DNA from: Ruminococcus sp.
Lineage (GTDB): Bacteria > Bacillota > Clostridia > Oscillospirales > Acutalibacteraceae
Assembly (NCBI GenBank): GCA_017411385.1
Contig: JAFQQF010000007.1
Span: 1-52,579 of the forward strand
DNA: 52,579 nucleotides
Reading direction: 5' to 3'
Below are positions 1-6,481 of this stretch, one piece after another. A program made the translations under genes and the position numbers. Position 1 is the first letter of the stretch; every line of letters begins with the position of its first letter. The notes below the pieces were generated by a model, which saw only the letters and a list, made by a program, of their open reading frames with translations, did no database searches and was not told the origin of the DNA.

Positions 1-61
1 CTTCTTTTCTGCGTAAAACTTCCTCTGTTAAACACTTTACCTTTGTATATTTTTTTGACAT
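1..61 (-). CDS. Probable transposase, N-terminal fragment (cut by window edge)
   Basis: Reading leftward from an ATG at 59-61 gives about 20 codons beginning MSKKYTKVKCLTEEVLRRKE, open to the window edge. The lysine-rich start followed by a helix resembles the N-terminal helix-turn-helix of IS3-type transposase OrfA proteins. Only the first residues are visible, so the family is a guess. A perfect 14-bp hairpin lies just upstream of its start, as is common at insertion-sequence ends. Confidence 0.4.
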   Translation of the reverse strand, partial: MSKKYTKVKCLTEEVLRRKE

Positions 62-67
62 GATTTA

Positions 68-103
68 ACCCCCTGTTGTAGTTTTTATTCTACAACAGGG
101 GGT
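68..103. repeat. 14-bp perfect inverted repeat with 8-nt loop
   Basis: Arms at 68-81 and 90-103 are perfectly complementary, with a T-rich loop. It sits between the HAD-like gene and the start of the transposase-like ORF. It could terminate the upstream operon (which reads leftward into it) or shield an insertion sequence from outside transcription; on the minus strand no clear T-tract follows. Confidence 0.6.
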
Positions 104-163
104 GTTTTCTTTCAATGTCCGTTTTTCGGGATATAGTCCACTGATGTGCATACGGGTTTTGTT

Positions 164-802
164 TTATTCTATATAGTTTTTAAGCTCTGTAAGCGAGTCG
201 ATTATCACAGCATCGGTAACAGAGAGCTCACGCCTGCATTGATGCCCCTTTGTGTTTAAAATACAATCACAACGAAGAGCCTGTGCCATTTGCCAATCGG
301 CAACACAATCACCGATGACTACAACATCATCTGGCGAGATATTGTTTACAGACAAGTACTGCTGTGCAAGAAAAGTCTTATCGCCACAGTTATAGTCACT
401 CATAGCAAGGACATCTGTAAAGTATGAATATAGCTTTAGGTCTTTAAGACGCGCTGTTACCTTGTCGATATGAGATGCAGAAACTATAAGCTGGGTTTTC
501 TCAAGAGAATTAAAGTAGTCTAGTACTGCAACGGCATTTTCCATTACAGGATAAGGCTTCAGGTATTTTTCATAGCCTGTGTCAAATTCACTGATTGCCT
601 CCTCAGGAGTTATACTGCCAGAAACAAAAACCTTCTCGTAAAATTTCCAGATTGGAATATCTACGTTTCTGCTGTAATCATCAAGAGTTATGACAGGCTG
701 ATTTCGGCGAATAAGCATATCGTTAACAGCACCCAAAGCAGCATTCACATCGTCTACAAGGGTTCCGTTGAAATCCCAGATAATTGTTGTGTATTTTTTC
801 AT
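164..802 (-). CDS. HAD-superfamily hydrolase-like protein (phosphoglycolate-phosphatase type)
   Basis: A 212-residue HAD-fold protein. Motif I is WDFNGTLVDD, with the nucleophile at Asp10; the second position of the usual DxD is Asn12 rather than the general acid/base Asp. Motif II is a Ser in LIVSAS, motif III a Lys in the GDK segment, and motif IV GDCVAD. An alpha-helical cap domain lies at about residues 15-85. HAD proteins with DFNGT are known in gut bacteria, so the Asn may reduce or alter phosphatase activity, or be normal for this subfamily. Its ATG overlaps the stop of the nucleotidyltransferase gene by 4 bases, placing it last in the PqqD/HprK-like operon. Substrate unknown; a dephosphorylation step paired with the kinase-like protein of the operon is an inference. 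Confidence 0.8.
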   Translation of the reverse strand: MKKYTTIIWDFNGTLVDDVNAALGAVNDMLIRRNQPVITLDDYSRNVDIPIWKFYEKVFVSGSITPEEAISEFDTGYEKYLKPYPVMENAVAVLDYFNSLEKTQLIVSASHIDKVTARLKDLKLYSYFTDVLAMSDYNCGDKTFLAQQYLSVNNISPDDVVVIGDCVADWQMAQALRCDCILNTKGHQCRRELSVTDAVIIDSLTELKNYIE

Positions 803-2007
803 TCGTTTGCCTTTCTGTCATAGGAAAGTCCTGCTTCTTCCATTACAAGACGAAGACGCTTTGCTTGTTGTGAATCGGTGGAAACCGAGTAATACTTAAG
901 ATTTTTTGTATTCAGATTGCGTTTTCTGAAAACACGCTCAAACCAATGGGCACAAAGACAAAAAGGATAGAGAATTTTGTGTGCTTTTGCCGAGGGATAA
1001 AGCTCTGCGATTGTTTTATATGGCACAAAGACTTTTCGCAGAAACAGCTTAAAGGCAGTCTGCTTCTTACCCGTTTTCTTCTCTGAAATAATAGCGTTGG
1101 ATATGTACGAATCCTTTGCGTTTCCGAAGGTGCAGGCACAGAGAATGTAGTCTGCAAGGAAGGTATCGGTGCAAGGCTCATCCTCAGAAAACCAATTAAA
1201 AGCAAGCTTTCTAACTTTACATTCGAAATCTTTAAGGTTAAGCTTTTCAAGCTCGTTACTAAGATATGCTTTATCAAGATTATCGTAATACTTTCTGCAG
1301 AAAACGTATACATCGGTAATCATACGAATTCCTGCTCCGCCGTAGATAAAATGCTTTGAAAGATGACAAAGTAAGAACAGATATGAGTCCTCCGGATTCA
1401 AATGCCCCACAAGAGAGCCAGCAGGATATACACCTCTGTCAAGAATATCAGAAAAATAAACATGATTAAGTTTTTTATCCGAATGTAATTCAAAATGATA
1501 AAACGGTTCTTTGTTGAAGTTAAGTTCCTCTCCATTTTCTTCAAGTGTATATCCTAAAGAAGCAAAAATATCTTTAACCTCTTGCTTCTTGTCTGAAGCA
1601 TAGATGATATCAACATCTGTCATTGAGCGCATTGAGGGTATAGGATAATCATTCTTAATTACATAGCCTTTAACAGGAATACATTTTACACCTGCATCAG
1701 ACAAAGAATTAAGAATCAGCTCTGTTTCCAAATTTACATTTGAGTCGGTTACAAGTGCCAAAGCCTGATGCTGTCTGAACAGCTCGTATATTTCACTTTG
1801 AGGTCTTTGCACCTTGGGCAAAGCACAAACGGCATAGGAAACCAAGCTTGCCAATGAATGAAGCTCAGAGAGGGAATACAACGCCTGCCAGTTTACAGCT
1901 GTGCAATCAGGCAGTCGCCTCTCGGAATCAAGTGCATAAGCAAGAAGTTTGAGAAGATATGAAAAACACTGTGCATATTCGGATTTTGCTTTAGTTTGCA
2001 AGTTCAA
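799..2007 (-). CDS. Nucleotidyltransferase family protein (NTP_transf_5 / PF14907 type)
   Basis: 402 residues. The core motif near residues 110-136 (PVKGYVIKND...SMTDVDIIY) has the paired aspartates D131 and D133 of the polymerase-beta-like nucleotidyltransferase fold, as in the uncharacterised family PF14907. Members often sit in RiPP clusters, including lasso-peptide clusters that also carry an HPr-kinase homologue and an ABC transporter. The start appears to be TTG, inside the 3' end of the ABC transporter gene (17-base overlap), so translation is probably coupled. The C-terminal region is basic and unassigned. Transfer of a nucleotide to a peptide or to a small-molecule partner is an inference; the substrate cannot be told from sequence. 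Confidence 0.75.
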   Translation of the reverse strand: MNLQTKAKSEYAQCFSYLLKLLAYALDSERRLPDCTAVNWQALYSLSELHSLASLVSYAVCALPKVQRPQSEIYELFRQHQALALVTDSNVNLETELILNSLSDAGVKCIPVKGYVIKNDYPIPSMRSMTDVDIIYASDKKQEVKDIFASLGYTLEENGEELNFNKEPFYHFELHSDKKLNHVYFSDILDRGVYPAGSLVGHLNPEDSYLFLLCHLSKHFIYGGAGIRMITDVYVFCRKYYDNLDKAYLSNELEKLNLKDFECKVRKLAFNWFSEDEPCTDTFLADYILCACTFGNAKDSYISNAIISEKKTGKKQTAFKLFLRKVFVPYKTIAELYPSAKAHKILYPFCLCAHWFERVFRKRNLNTKNLKYYSVSTDSQQAKRLRLVMEEAGLSYDRKANE

Positions 2008-3742
2008 GCACCACTATCTTTCCGTCCACTATACGAACTTCTTTGTTACAAAGGGCATTTGCCGCTTTTTTATGAGATATGAGGATACAGGTTTTATCAG
2101 AGAGGCTTTTAATATTTTCGAGCAAGTGAAGCTCTGTTGCCTCGTCAAGAGCAGATGTAGCTTCATCCAGAAGAATTATGGGAGCACCTGAAAGGAAGGC
2201 TCTGGCTATTGCAATTCGCTGAACCTGACCTTCGGAGAGTCCCATTCCCTTCTCGCCTATTACCGTATCAAGCTGCAAAGGAAGTGTGTAGATAAAATCA
2301 GCACAGGCAAACTCTATCGCTTTGTGGATTTCTTCTTCGGTTGCATTTTCATTGATAAAGGAAATATTCTCGCGGATAGTACCCGACAGCAGGAAGTTAC
2401 CCTGAGGCACATAGGAGAAAAGTTTTCTCAGGTTGCAATCCACAGGAACCTTGCTGCCATCCTTCATATTCAGGTAGATTTCACCGTCTTCGATAGGAAA
2501 AACACCTAAGAGAAGCTTTGTAAGGGTACTTTTTCCGATGCCCGAGATACCTGTCATCACAACCAAATCTCCCTTATTAATCGAAAGAGATGTGTTGTCA
2601 AAAATCAAAGCTCGGTCATACTTGAAGGTAATATCCTTAAACTCGATGGTTGAAAGGTTATTGTAAAGCTCCTCCACATTGATGCTTGAATTGTTGAGGG
2701 AAATTTCATCCTCCAATTGCTCAAACTCCATAATACGCTCTGCAGAGCCTATGGCTGCATAGTATGTGGGGAGTATGCCTGTGAGGGAGTTGATAGGTGC
2801 ACTAATCTGTGATATAAGAGAAAGCACCTGAGAAAGTACACCGTAGGTAATAAAGGAGTCCCCCTGTGCAATCTTGACAGCACAGTAGAAGAGTCCGAAA
2901 AGATAAGCTGCGTTGTATGCTACAGAAAAAGAGCCATGAGTTACAAGAGAGATAATGTTTCTCTTAGCTTTTCTCTTATAGTTAACCTCCTGAAGCTCGG
3001 AAGAAATGTCGCATACTTTTTTCTCTGCACTGAACACCTTAACAACAAGCAGGCTGGAGAGAGTTTCCTGCATAAAGGAACGGATTTTACCATCTGTTTC
3101 CATAATCTGCTTGTGGTAGTTCTTCATATACCTTTTAAACAAAGAAGATATCACAAAAACAAAAACTCCAACTGCCACAAAAGCAAGAGTGAAGCGGTAG
3201 TCGATAGACAAAAGCACAAAGAAAATACCTATCAGCTTTGAGATAGTAAAGGTAAGTCCGGGAATAAGAGTAGTAATAGCATTTACAATGGTTGCAACAT
3301 CATTATTAAGGCGGTTAAGCATCTCGCCTGTATGAAATTTTGTTACACTTGCAAAGCTCTTTCTGATTATAGTTCTGTAAAGGTTAGACTTCAAATTAAT
3401 TGTAAGCCTTGCATTAATCCTAAACACAAGATGATTAGTAACAATAGTAAGAATTACTCTTACAGCAACCATAGTCGCAAAAACTATTCCCCAGAACATA
3501 ATTCCCTGAAGACGCTGTTGGGTTAGAGTGCCGAAGGAGCTTTTACCTATTGCGGAATCAACGACGTTTCTAAGCATATAGGAATTTGTAATAGCTATGC
3601 CTGCCAGAACAACATTGAACAGGGTAAGTAAGAATATATTAAACCACTGTGGTTTTGAGCTTTTGATTATCCATCTGACAGCATTGCCGTCAGAAAGAGC
3701 CTTGAACAGCTTCTTTATTGTAGACATTTCCTCCACAAGCAT
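1991..3742 (-). CDS. ABC transporter, fused permease and ATP-binding protein
   Basis: About 583 residues: an N-terminal type-1 exporter transmembrane domain (roughly residues 20-310, six predicted helices) and a C-terminal nucleotide-binding domain with Walker A GISGIGKST, signature LSEGQVQRIAIARA, Walker B IILLDEATSALD and the switch His in ISHKK. It has no N-terminal C39 peptidase domain, so it does not itself cleave a leader. The start at 3742 has AAGGA five bases upstream; an ATG at 3727 is also possible. It is the likely exporter of the neighbouring small peptide or a related product, by analogy with the D component of lasso-peptide clusters. It sits between PqqD-like and nucleotidyltransferase genes. 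Confidence 0.88.
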   Translation of the reverse strand: MLVEEMSTIKKLFKALSDGNAVRWIIKSSKPQWFNIFLLTLFNVVLAGIAITNSYMLRNVVDSAIGKSSFGTLTQQRLQGIMFWGIVFATMVAVRVILTIVTNHLVFRINARLTINLKSNLYRTIIRKSFASVTKFHTGEMLNRLNNDVATIVNAITTLIPGLTFTISKLIGIFFVLLSIDYRFTLAFVAVGVFVFVISSLFKRYMKNYHKQIMETDGKIRSFMQETLSSLLVVKVFSAEKKVCDISSELQEVNYKRKAKRNIISLVTHGSFSVAYNAAYLFGLFYCAVKIAQGDSFITYGVLSQVLSLISQISAPINSLTGILPTYYAAIGSAERIMEFEQLEDEISLNNSSINVEELYNNLSTIEFKDITFKYDRALIFDNTSLSINKGDLVVMTGISGIGKSTLTKLLLGVFPIEDGEIYLNMKDGSKVPVDCNLRKLFSYVPQGNFLLSGTIRENISFINENATEEEIHKAIEFACADFIYTLPLQLDTVIGEKGMGLSEGQVQRIAIARAFLSGAPIILLDEATSALDEATELHLLENIKSLSDKTCILISHKKAANALCNKEVRIVDGKIVVLELAN

Positions 3743-3776
3743 CACCTTCCTTGCCGAAATATAATAATAAAACAAT

Positions 3777-3798
3777 GCCGTACAGGATACTGTACGGC
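3777..3798 (-). terminator. Intra-operon hairpin between the PqqD-like and ABC genes
   Basis: Nine-bp perfect arms at 3777-3785 and 3790-3798 with a GATA loop, followed on the minus strand by a T-rich stretch. It may lower transcription of the distal three genes or be an RNA-processing site. Confidence 0.5.
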
Positions 3799-3816
3799 TT
3801 TGATGTTCACAGTATA

Positions 3817-4080
3817 TCAGTCAAGAAGCTCTGCATCACGAAGCTGTGCGATAAATTTTTCAACATCAGTTTTTGCAAGCTCCTCTGAAACATCGTAGTG
3901 CTCCAGCATATTCTTTACAACCTCTGCCTCTGTTGTGTCGTTCTCAAGAAGCTGCCAAAGGAAAGCGCCTGCTTCGTTGAGGTTAATCATACCGTTAAAG
4001 CTGGCAACAGCAGAACCAACAGGAACGACTACGTAGCTGTCTGCAACTTTTCTAAGCATAAAATTCTCTTTGATTTTCAT
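3817..4080 (-). CDS. PqqD-like coenzyme PQQ synthesis family protein (probable RiPP recognition element)
   Basis: 87 residues with the PqqD/RRE winged-helix pattern: an N-terminal beta-hairpin (FMLRKVADSYVVVPVG), the conserved FNGMINLNEAGAFLWQLL segment, then a helical C-terminus. Proteins of this fold bind leader peptides of ribosomally made, modified peptides. In lasso clusters the equivalent B1 protein reads a YxxPxL leader motif; the 49-residue peptide at 6264-6413 carries YEAPSM. The gene follows the HPr-kinase-like gene by 14 bases with an AAAGGATG ribosome site. No modifying enzyme for it to partner is visible except the kinase-like and nucleotidyltransferase-like proteins. Confidence 0.85.
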   Translation of the reverse strand: MKIKENFMLRKVADSYVVVPVGSAVASFNGMINLNEAGAFLWQLLENDTTEAEVVKNMLEHYDVSEELAKTDVEKFIAQLRDAELLD

Positions 4081-4094
4081 TTTTATACATCCTT

Positions 4095-4802
4095 TCAGAA
4101 TTGCTCTGTGATTTCAAAAACTGTGTGAACAGCTTCATCGCTGTTAGTACAGTATAATTTATAAAAGGGATATTTGGAAATAATTTCATCGTACAAGCTC
4201 AGGACCTTGTCCATAAGCTCTGAGTTATATTTTCTGGGAACCTGAGAGAAAAGCAAGGGCATAACCTCTTGAGAAGTAAGCCTTACAAGCTTATCCTTCT
4301 CTGCGCGTTCGATAAAAACGATTGCTCCAAGCTCTGCTTTATCGTTACATTGAATTGAAGTGCCGCCTGCAAAAGGTGTACCGTAAATAATACATTTACC
4401 GTCAATTAAGCGAAACGAGGGTTTATCGTCATTTATGATTTTAGTATCCTCAGGATAAAGCCTGCAAAAACGCTTTGTTAAAGTTGATTTACCTACTCCC
4501 GAGGAAGCTGAAAACAAATACGCCTTGTTTTTGAATTTTATGGCTGAACTGTGAATATAGCTGCCGTTAAAGCATCTGAGAAGCATACGGTTGAAAACAT
4601 TGCAAAGCACCATGTTTTCTGCTATAGGAGGTGTAATATCCAAGCCCTCTCTGACAAAATAATCTACACTTTCCTGTCGATAAGTCAAGGGAACATCAAG
4701 GCTCAGTGGCTCATCTGTGATATATTCTTCATACCAAGGTGCCGTTTCTTCATACTTTTGGGGCATTTCGAATACAACATCTGCAATTTTATATCGTGCC
4801 AT
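4095..4802 (-). CDS. HPr kinase/phosphorylase-like ATPase (HprK-related, RiPP-associated type)
   Basis: 235 residues. The Walker A segment SASSGVGKST (about 98-107) is preceded by a His in YIHSSAI (H84), at the place where HprK has its own conserved His, and followed by INDDKPS (D125, D126), resembling the acidic pair of HprK. The N-terminal HPr-binding domain of true HprK is absent, so this is not the catabolite-control enzyme. Stand-alone HprK homologues in lasso clusters (paeninodin type) phosphorylate a Ser of the precursor. Its ATG overlaps the stop codon of the leucine-rich-repeat gene by one base, so the two are translationally coupled. The substrate is unknown. Confidence 0.78.
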   Translation of the reverse strand: MARYKIADVVFEMPQKYEETAPWYEEYITDEPLSLDVPLTYRQESVDYFVREGLDITPPIAENMVLCNVFNRMLLRCFNGSYIHSSAIKFKNKAYLFSASSGVGKSTLTKRFCRLYPEDTKIINDDKPSFRLIDGKCIIYGTPFAGGTSIQCNDKAELGAIVFIERAEKDKLVRLTSQEVMPLLFSQVPRKYNSELMDKVLSLYDEIISKYPFYKLYCTNSDEAVHTVFEITEQF

Positions 4803-6100
4803 TAAATCTGCACCTCTGCGCCTACAAAAAGTATACCGGGAAGACTTGCGCAGTACTTCTGAATCTGGGTTGCGTCCTTGATATTAACGCCTGATGAACC
4901 ATCGCAGTTGGCGAGAAATCTCTGAATGCTATCGAGCTGCACAAGCTCTGCACAAAACTTTTGAATCTGAGTTGCATCCTTAACTGTTATTCTGCTGTCA
5001 ACATCACAGTCACCTATGAGGTATGTTTTCAAAGCTGATGTTGGCTGAGGAGTGGTTGTGGGCGCAACTGTTGTCTGAGTCGGTGCTTCGGTGGGTTCTG
5101 TGGGAGCACTTGTGGGCCCGTTTGTGGGAAGCTCGGTTGGTTTGGCAGTTGGTGCCTCGGTGGGGTTATCGGTCGGAGCTGAAGTCGGTAAAGTAGGAAG
5201 CTCTGTAGGCTCTGTTGTTACAGGGCCGGTAGTAACGGGAATTGTGGGAGCTTCTGTAGGAGCTGAAGTAGGTAAGGTAGGAAGCTCTGTGGGCTCCACG
5301 GGTAATGTAGTTGCAGGCTCAGTCGCAACAGTAGTGGGAACCTGAGGTATAGTAGTAACAGGCTGGGTGGGTACGGTTGTAGGCTCGACAAACTCGGGAG
5401 CTGTAGGCTCTACATAGGTACCGTTTGAAATAAAGGGAATTCCTTTTTCATTTGCAAACTCCTGTGCGTAGGTTCCTTCCCATCCGTTAATTGAAAGGTT
5501 TTTACAGCCTAGGAATGCTGTGTCTGCAATGTATGTAACAGAAGGTGAAATTATAGCGGTTGAAAGAGATGAGCAACCGCTGAAGGCATAGCCTTCAATG
5601 CGTTCAATACCCTGTGCAATAACAGCTGTGCTCAGAGATAGACAGTTGTTAAAGCAATGAAGGGGTATCGACTTAAGTGAGGAATTATGCTCAAAGGTTA
5701 CGGACGTTAATGAATTGCATCCGTAAAATGCATTGTTACCGATAGAAGAAACTGTTTTTGGTACAATCACGACTTTGAGTGCGGAGCAGCCGTAAAATGC
5801 ATTATTACCAATGGAGTTTATAGTATCTGGGAAATCAATATACTGAATAGTATTGTTATTGAGGAATGCCTCGTTATTAATTTTTGTAACCTTTTTGTTC
5901 TGGAACAGAGCAGGAAAGGTCACTCTTGAATTCTTGCCTAAGTATTTTTCGATATAATACTCTGAACCATTGAGGGATGCCTCATAGCGCCAGTCGCCAT
6001 CCTGAATATAGGTAGCCGCAAAGGCAGGTACAAGAGATACGGCAAGAACAGCTATGATAAAAACAACGCATAACAAGGGCTTTGTAAAAGATTTCTTCAT
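4802..6100 (-). CDS. Secreted BspA-like leucine-rich repeat protein with C-terminal dockerin
   Basis: 432 residues: signal peptide (1-29, cleavage near AFA-AT); BspA/LRR_5 repeats at about 55-205, with recurrent IGNNAFYGCSSL-type units; a Thr/Pro/Glu-rich linker at 230-357; and a type I dockerin at 360-422 with two calcium-loop/helix units (GDCDVDSRITVKDATQIQK and CDGSSGVNIKDATQIQK). It should be exported and held on a cohesin scaffold or the cell surface. LRR_5 proteins often mediate adhesion. It has its own promoter at 6142-6170 and heads the operon with the HPr-kinase-like and PqqD-like genes, which is an odd partner for RiPP-type genes. The linker DNA is repetitive and produces false ORFs on the other strand. 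Confidence 0.88.
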   Translation of the reverse strand: MKKSFTKPLLCVVFIIAVLAVSLVPAFAATYIQDGDWRYEASLNGSEYYIEKYLGKNSRVTFPALFQNKKVTKINNEAFLNNNTIQYIDFPDTINSIGNNAFYGCSALKVVIVPKTVSSIGNNAFYGCNSLTSVTFEHNSSLKSIPLHCFNNCLSLSTAVIAQGIERIEGYAFSGCSSLSTAIISPSVTYIADTAFLGCKNLSINGWEGTYAQEFANEKGIPFISNGTYVEPTAPEFVEPTTVPTQPVTTIPQVPTTVATEPATTLPVEPTELPTLPTSAPTEAPTIPVTTGPVTTEPTELPTLPTSAPTDNPTEAPTAKPTELPTNGPTSAPTEPTEAPTQTTVAPTTTPQPTSALKTYLIGDCDVDSRITVKDATQIQKFCAELVQLDSIQRFLANCDGSSGVNIKDATQIQKYCASLPGILFVGAEVQI

Positions 6101-6141
6101 AATAAAGCTCCCCCAACATAAAATATTTTATATACAGTAAT

Positions 6142-6170
6142 ATTATATCAAACTTGTATACAAATTGCAA
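6142..6170 (-). promoter_or_regulatory. Promoter of the LRR-dockerin operon
   Basis: On the minus strand TTGCAA (6165-6170) and TATAAT (6142-6147) are separated by 17 bases. The GGGGGAG ribosome site and ATG at 6100 follow. Confidence 0.65.
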
Positions 6171-6202
6171 TATATTACAAAAAAGATGTGAGAATTTTAT
6201 AC

Positions 6203-6237
6203 AAAAAAGGGTGGATGCATACACATCCACCCTTTTT
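6203..6237. terminator. Bidirectional terminator after the 49-residue peptide gene
   Basis: A hairpin with arms AAAAGGGTGGATG / CATCCACCCTTTT and a short loop, A-rich on one side and T-rich on the other, lies between the peptide stop (6264) and the LRR-gene promoter. It should end most transcripts of the peptide, making the peptide a separate, probably abundant mRNA. Confidence 0.8.
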
Positions 6238-6263
6238 AAGTTTATGGAAAAATAATTACTGAG

Positions 6264-6413
6264 TTAGTCCTCATCTGCAAATGGATCATCATCATCCATT
6301 GTTTCGCGTGTGTTGTCTAAAACAGGGGTTTCAGTAACGAATATGCTGGCAGTTAAAACATTAACTGTGGGCTGAAACCTGATAATTTCCATACTTGGTG
6401 CTTCATATTTCAT
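6264..6413 (-). CDS. Small 49-residue acidic-tailed peptide, candidate RiPP precursor
   Basis: An ORF from ATG at 6413 to TAA at 6264. It begins MKYEAPSMEII, continues with a Thr/Val-rich middle (residues 16-30) and ends in an acidic tail (DDDDPFADED). AAGGAGG lies 9 bases upstream and a consensus promoter at 6449-6477. It has no signal peptide and no Cys. YEAPSM matches the YxxPx(L/M) motif that PqqD-like proteins bind in lasso-peptide leaders; the PqqD-like, HprK-like and ABC exporter genes follow within 2.5 kb. Short peptides opening MKYExPxMEI are frequent but uncharacterised in Clostridia. That this is a substrate of the operon is an inference; that it is expressed is well supported by signals. 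Confidence 0.72.
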   Translation of the reverse strand: MKYEAPSMEIIRFQPTVNVLTASIFVTETPVLDNTRETMDDDDPFADED

Positions 6414-6448
6414 AATACCAAAACCTCCTTACATAAATTTACGTATAT

Positions 6449-6477
6449 ACTTTACCACAAAATGTTGATATTGTCAA
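6449..6477 (-). promoter_or_regulatory. Strong promoter of the small peptide gene
   Basis: TTGACA (6472-6477), 17-base spacer, TAAAGT (6449-6454) on the minus strand. It abuts the stop codon of the giant gene upstream (6482), so the two transcripts are separate or nested. Confidence 0.75.
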
Positions 6478-6481
6478 GTGT

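Noticed and set aside
5091-5345. 84-codon plus-strand Gly/Val/Ser-rich ORF
   Set aside because: It is the shadow of the Thr/Pro repeat linker in the LRR-dockerin gene.
164-6413. Complete lasso-peptide cluster
   Set aside because: No B2 transglutaminase-like or C asparagine-synthetase-like gene is in the window, and the peptide lacks the usual Gly-start core with a downstream Asp/Glu at position 7-9 that I could defend.
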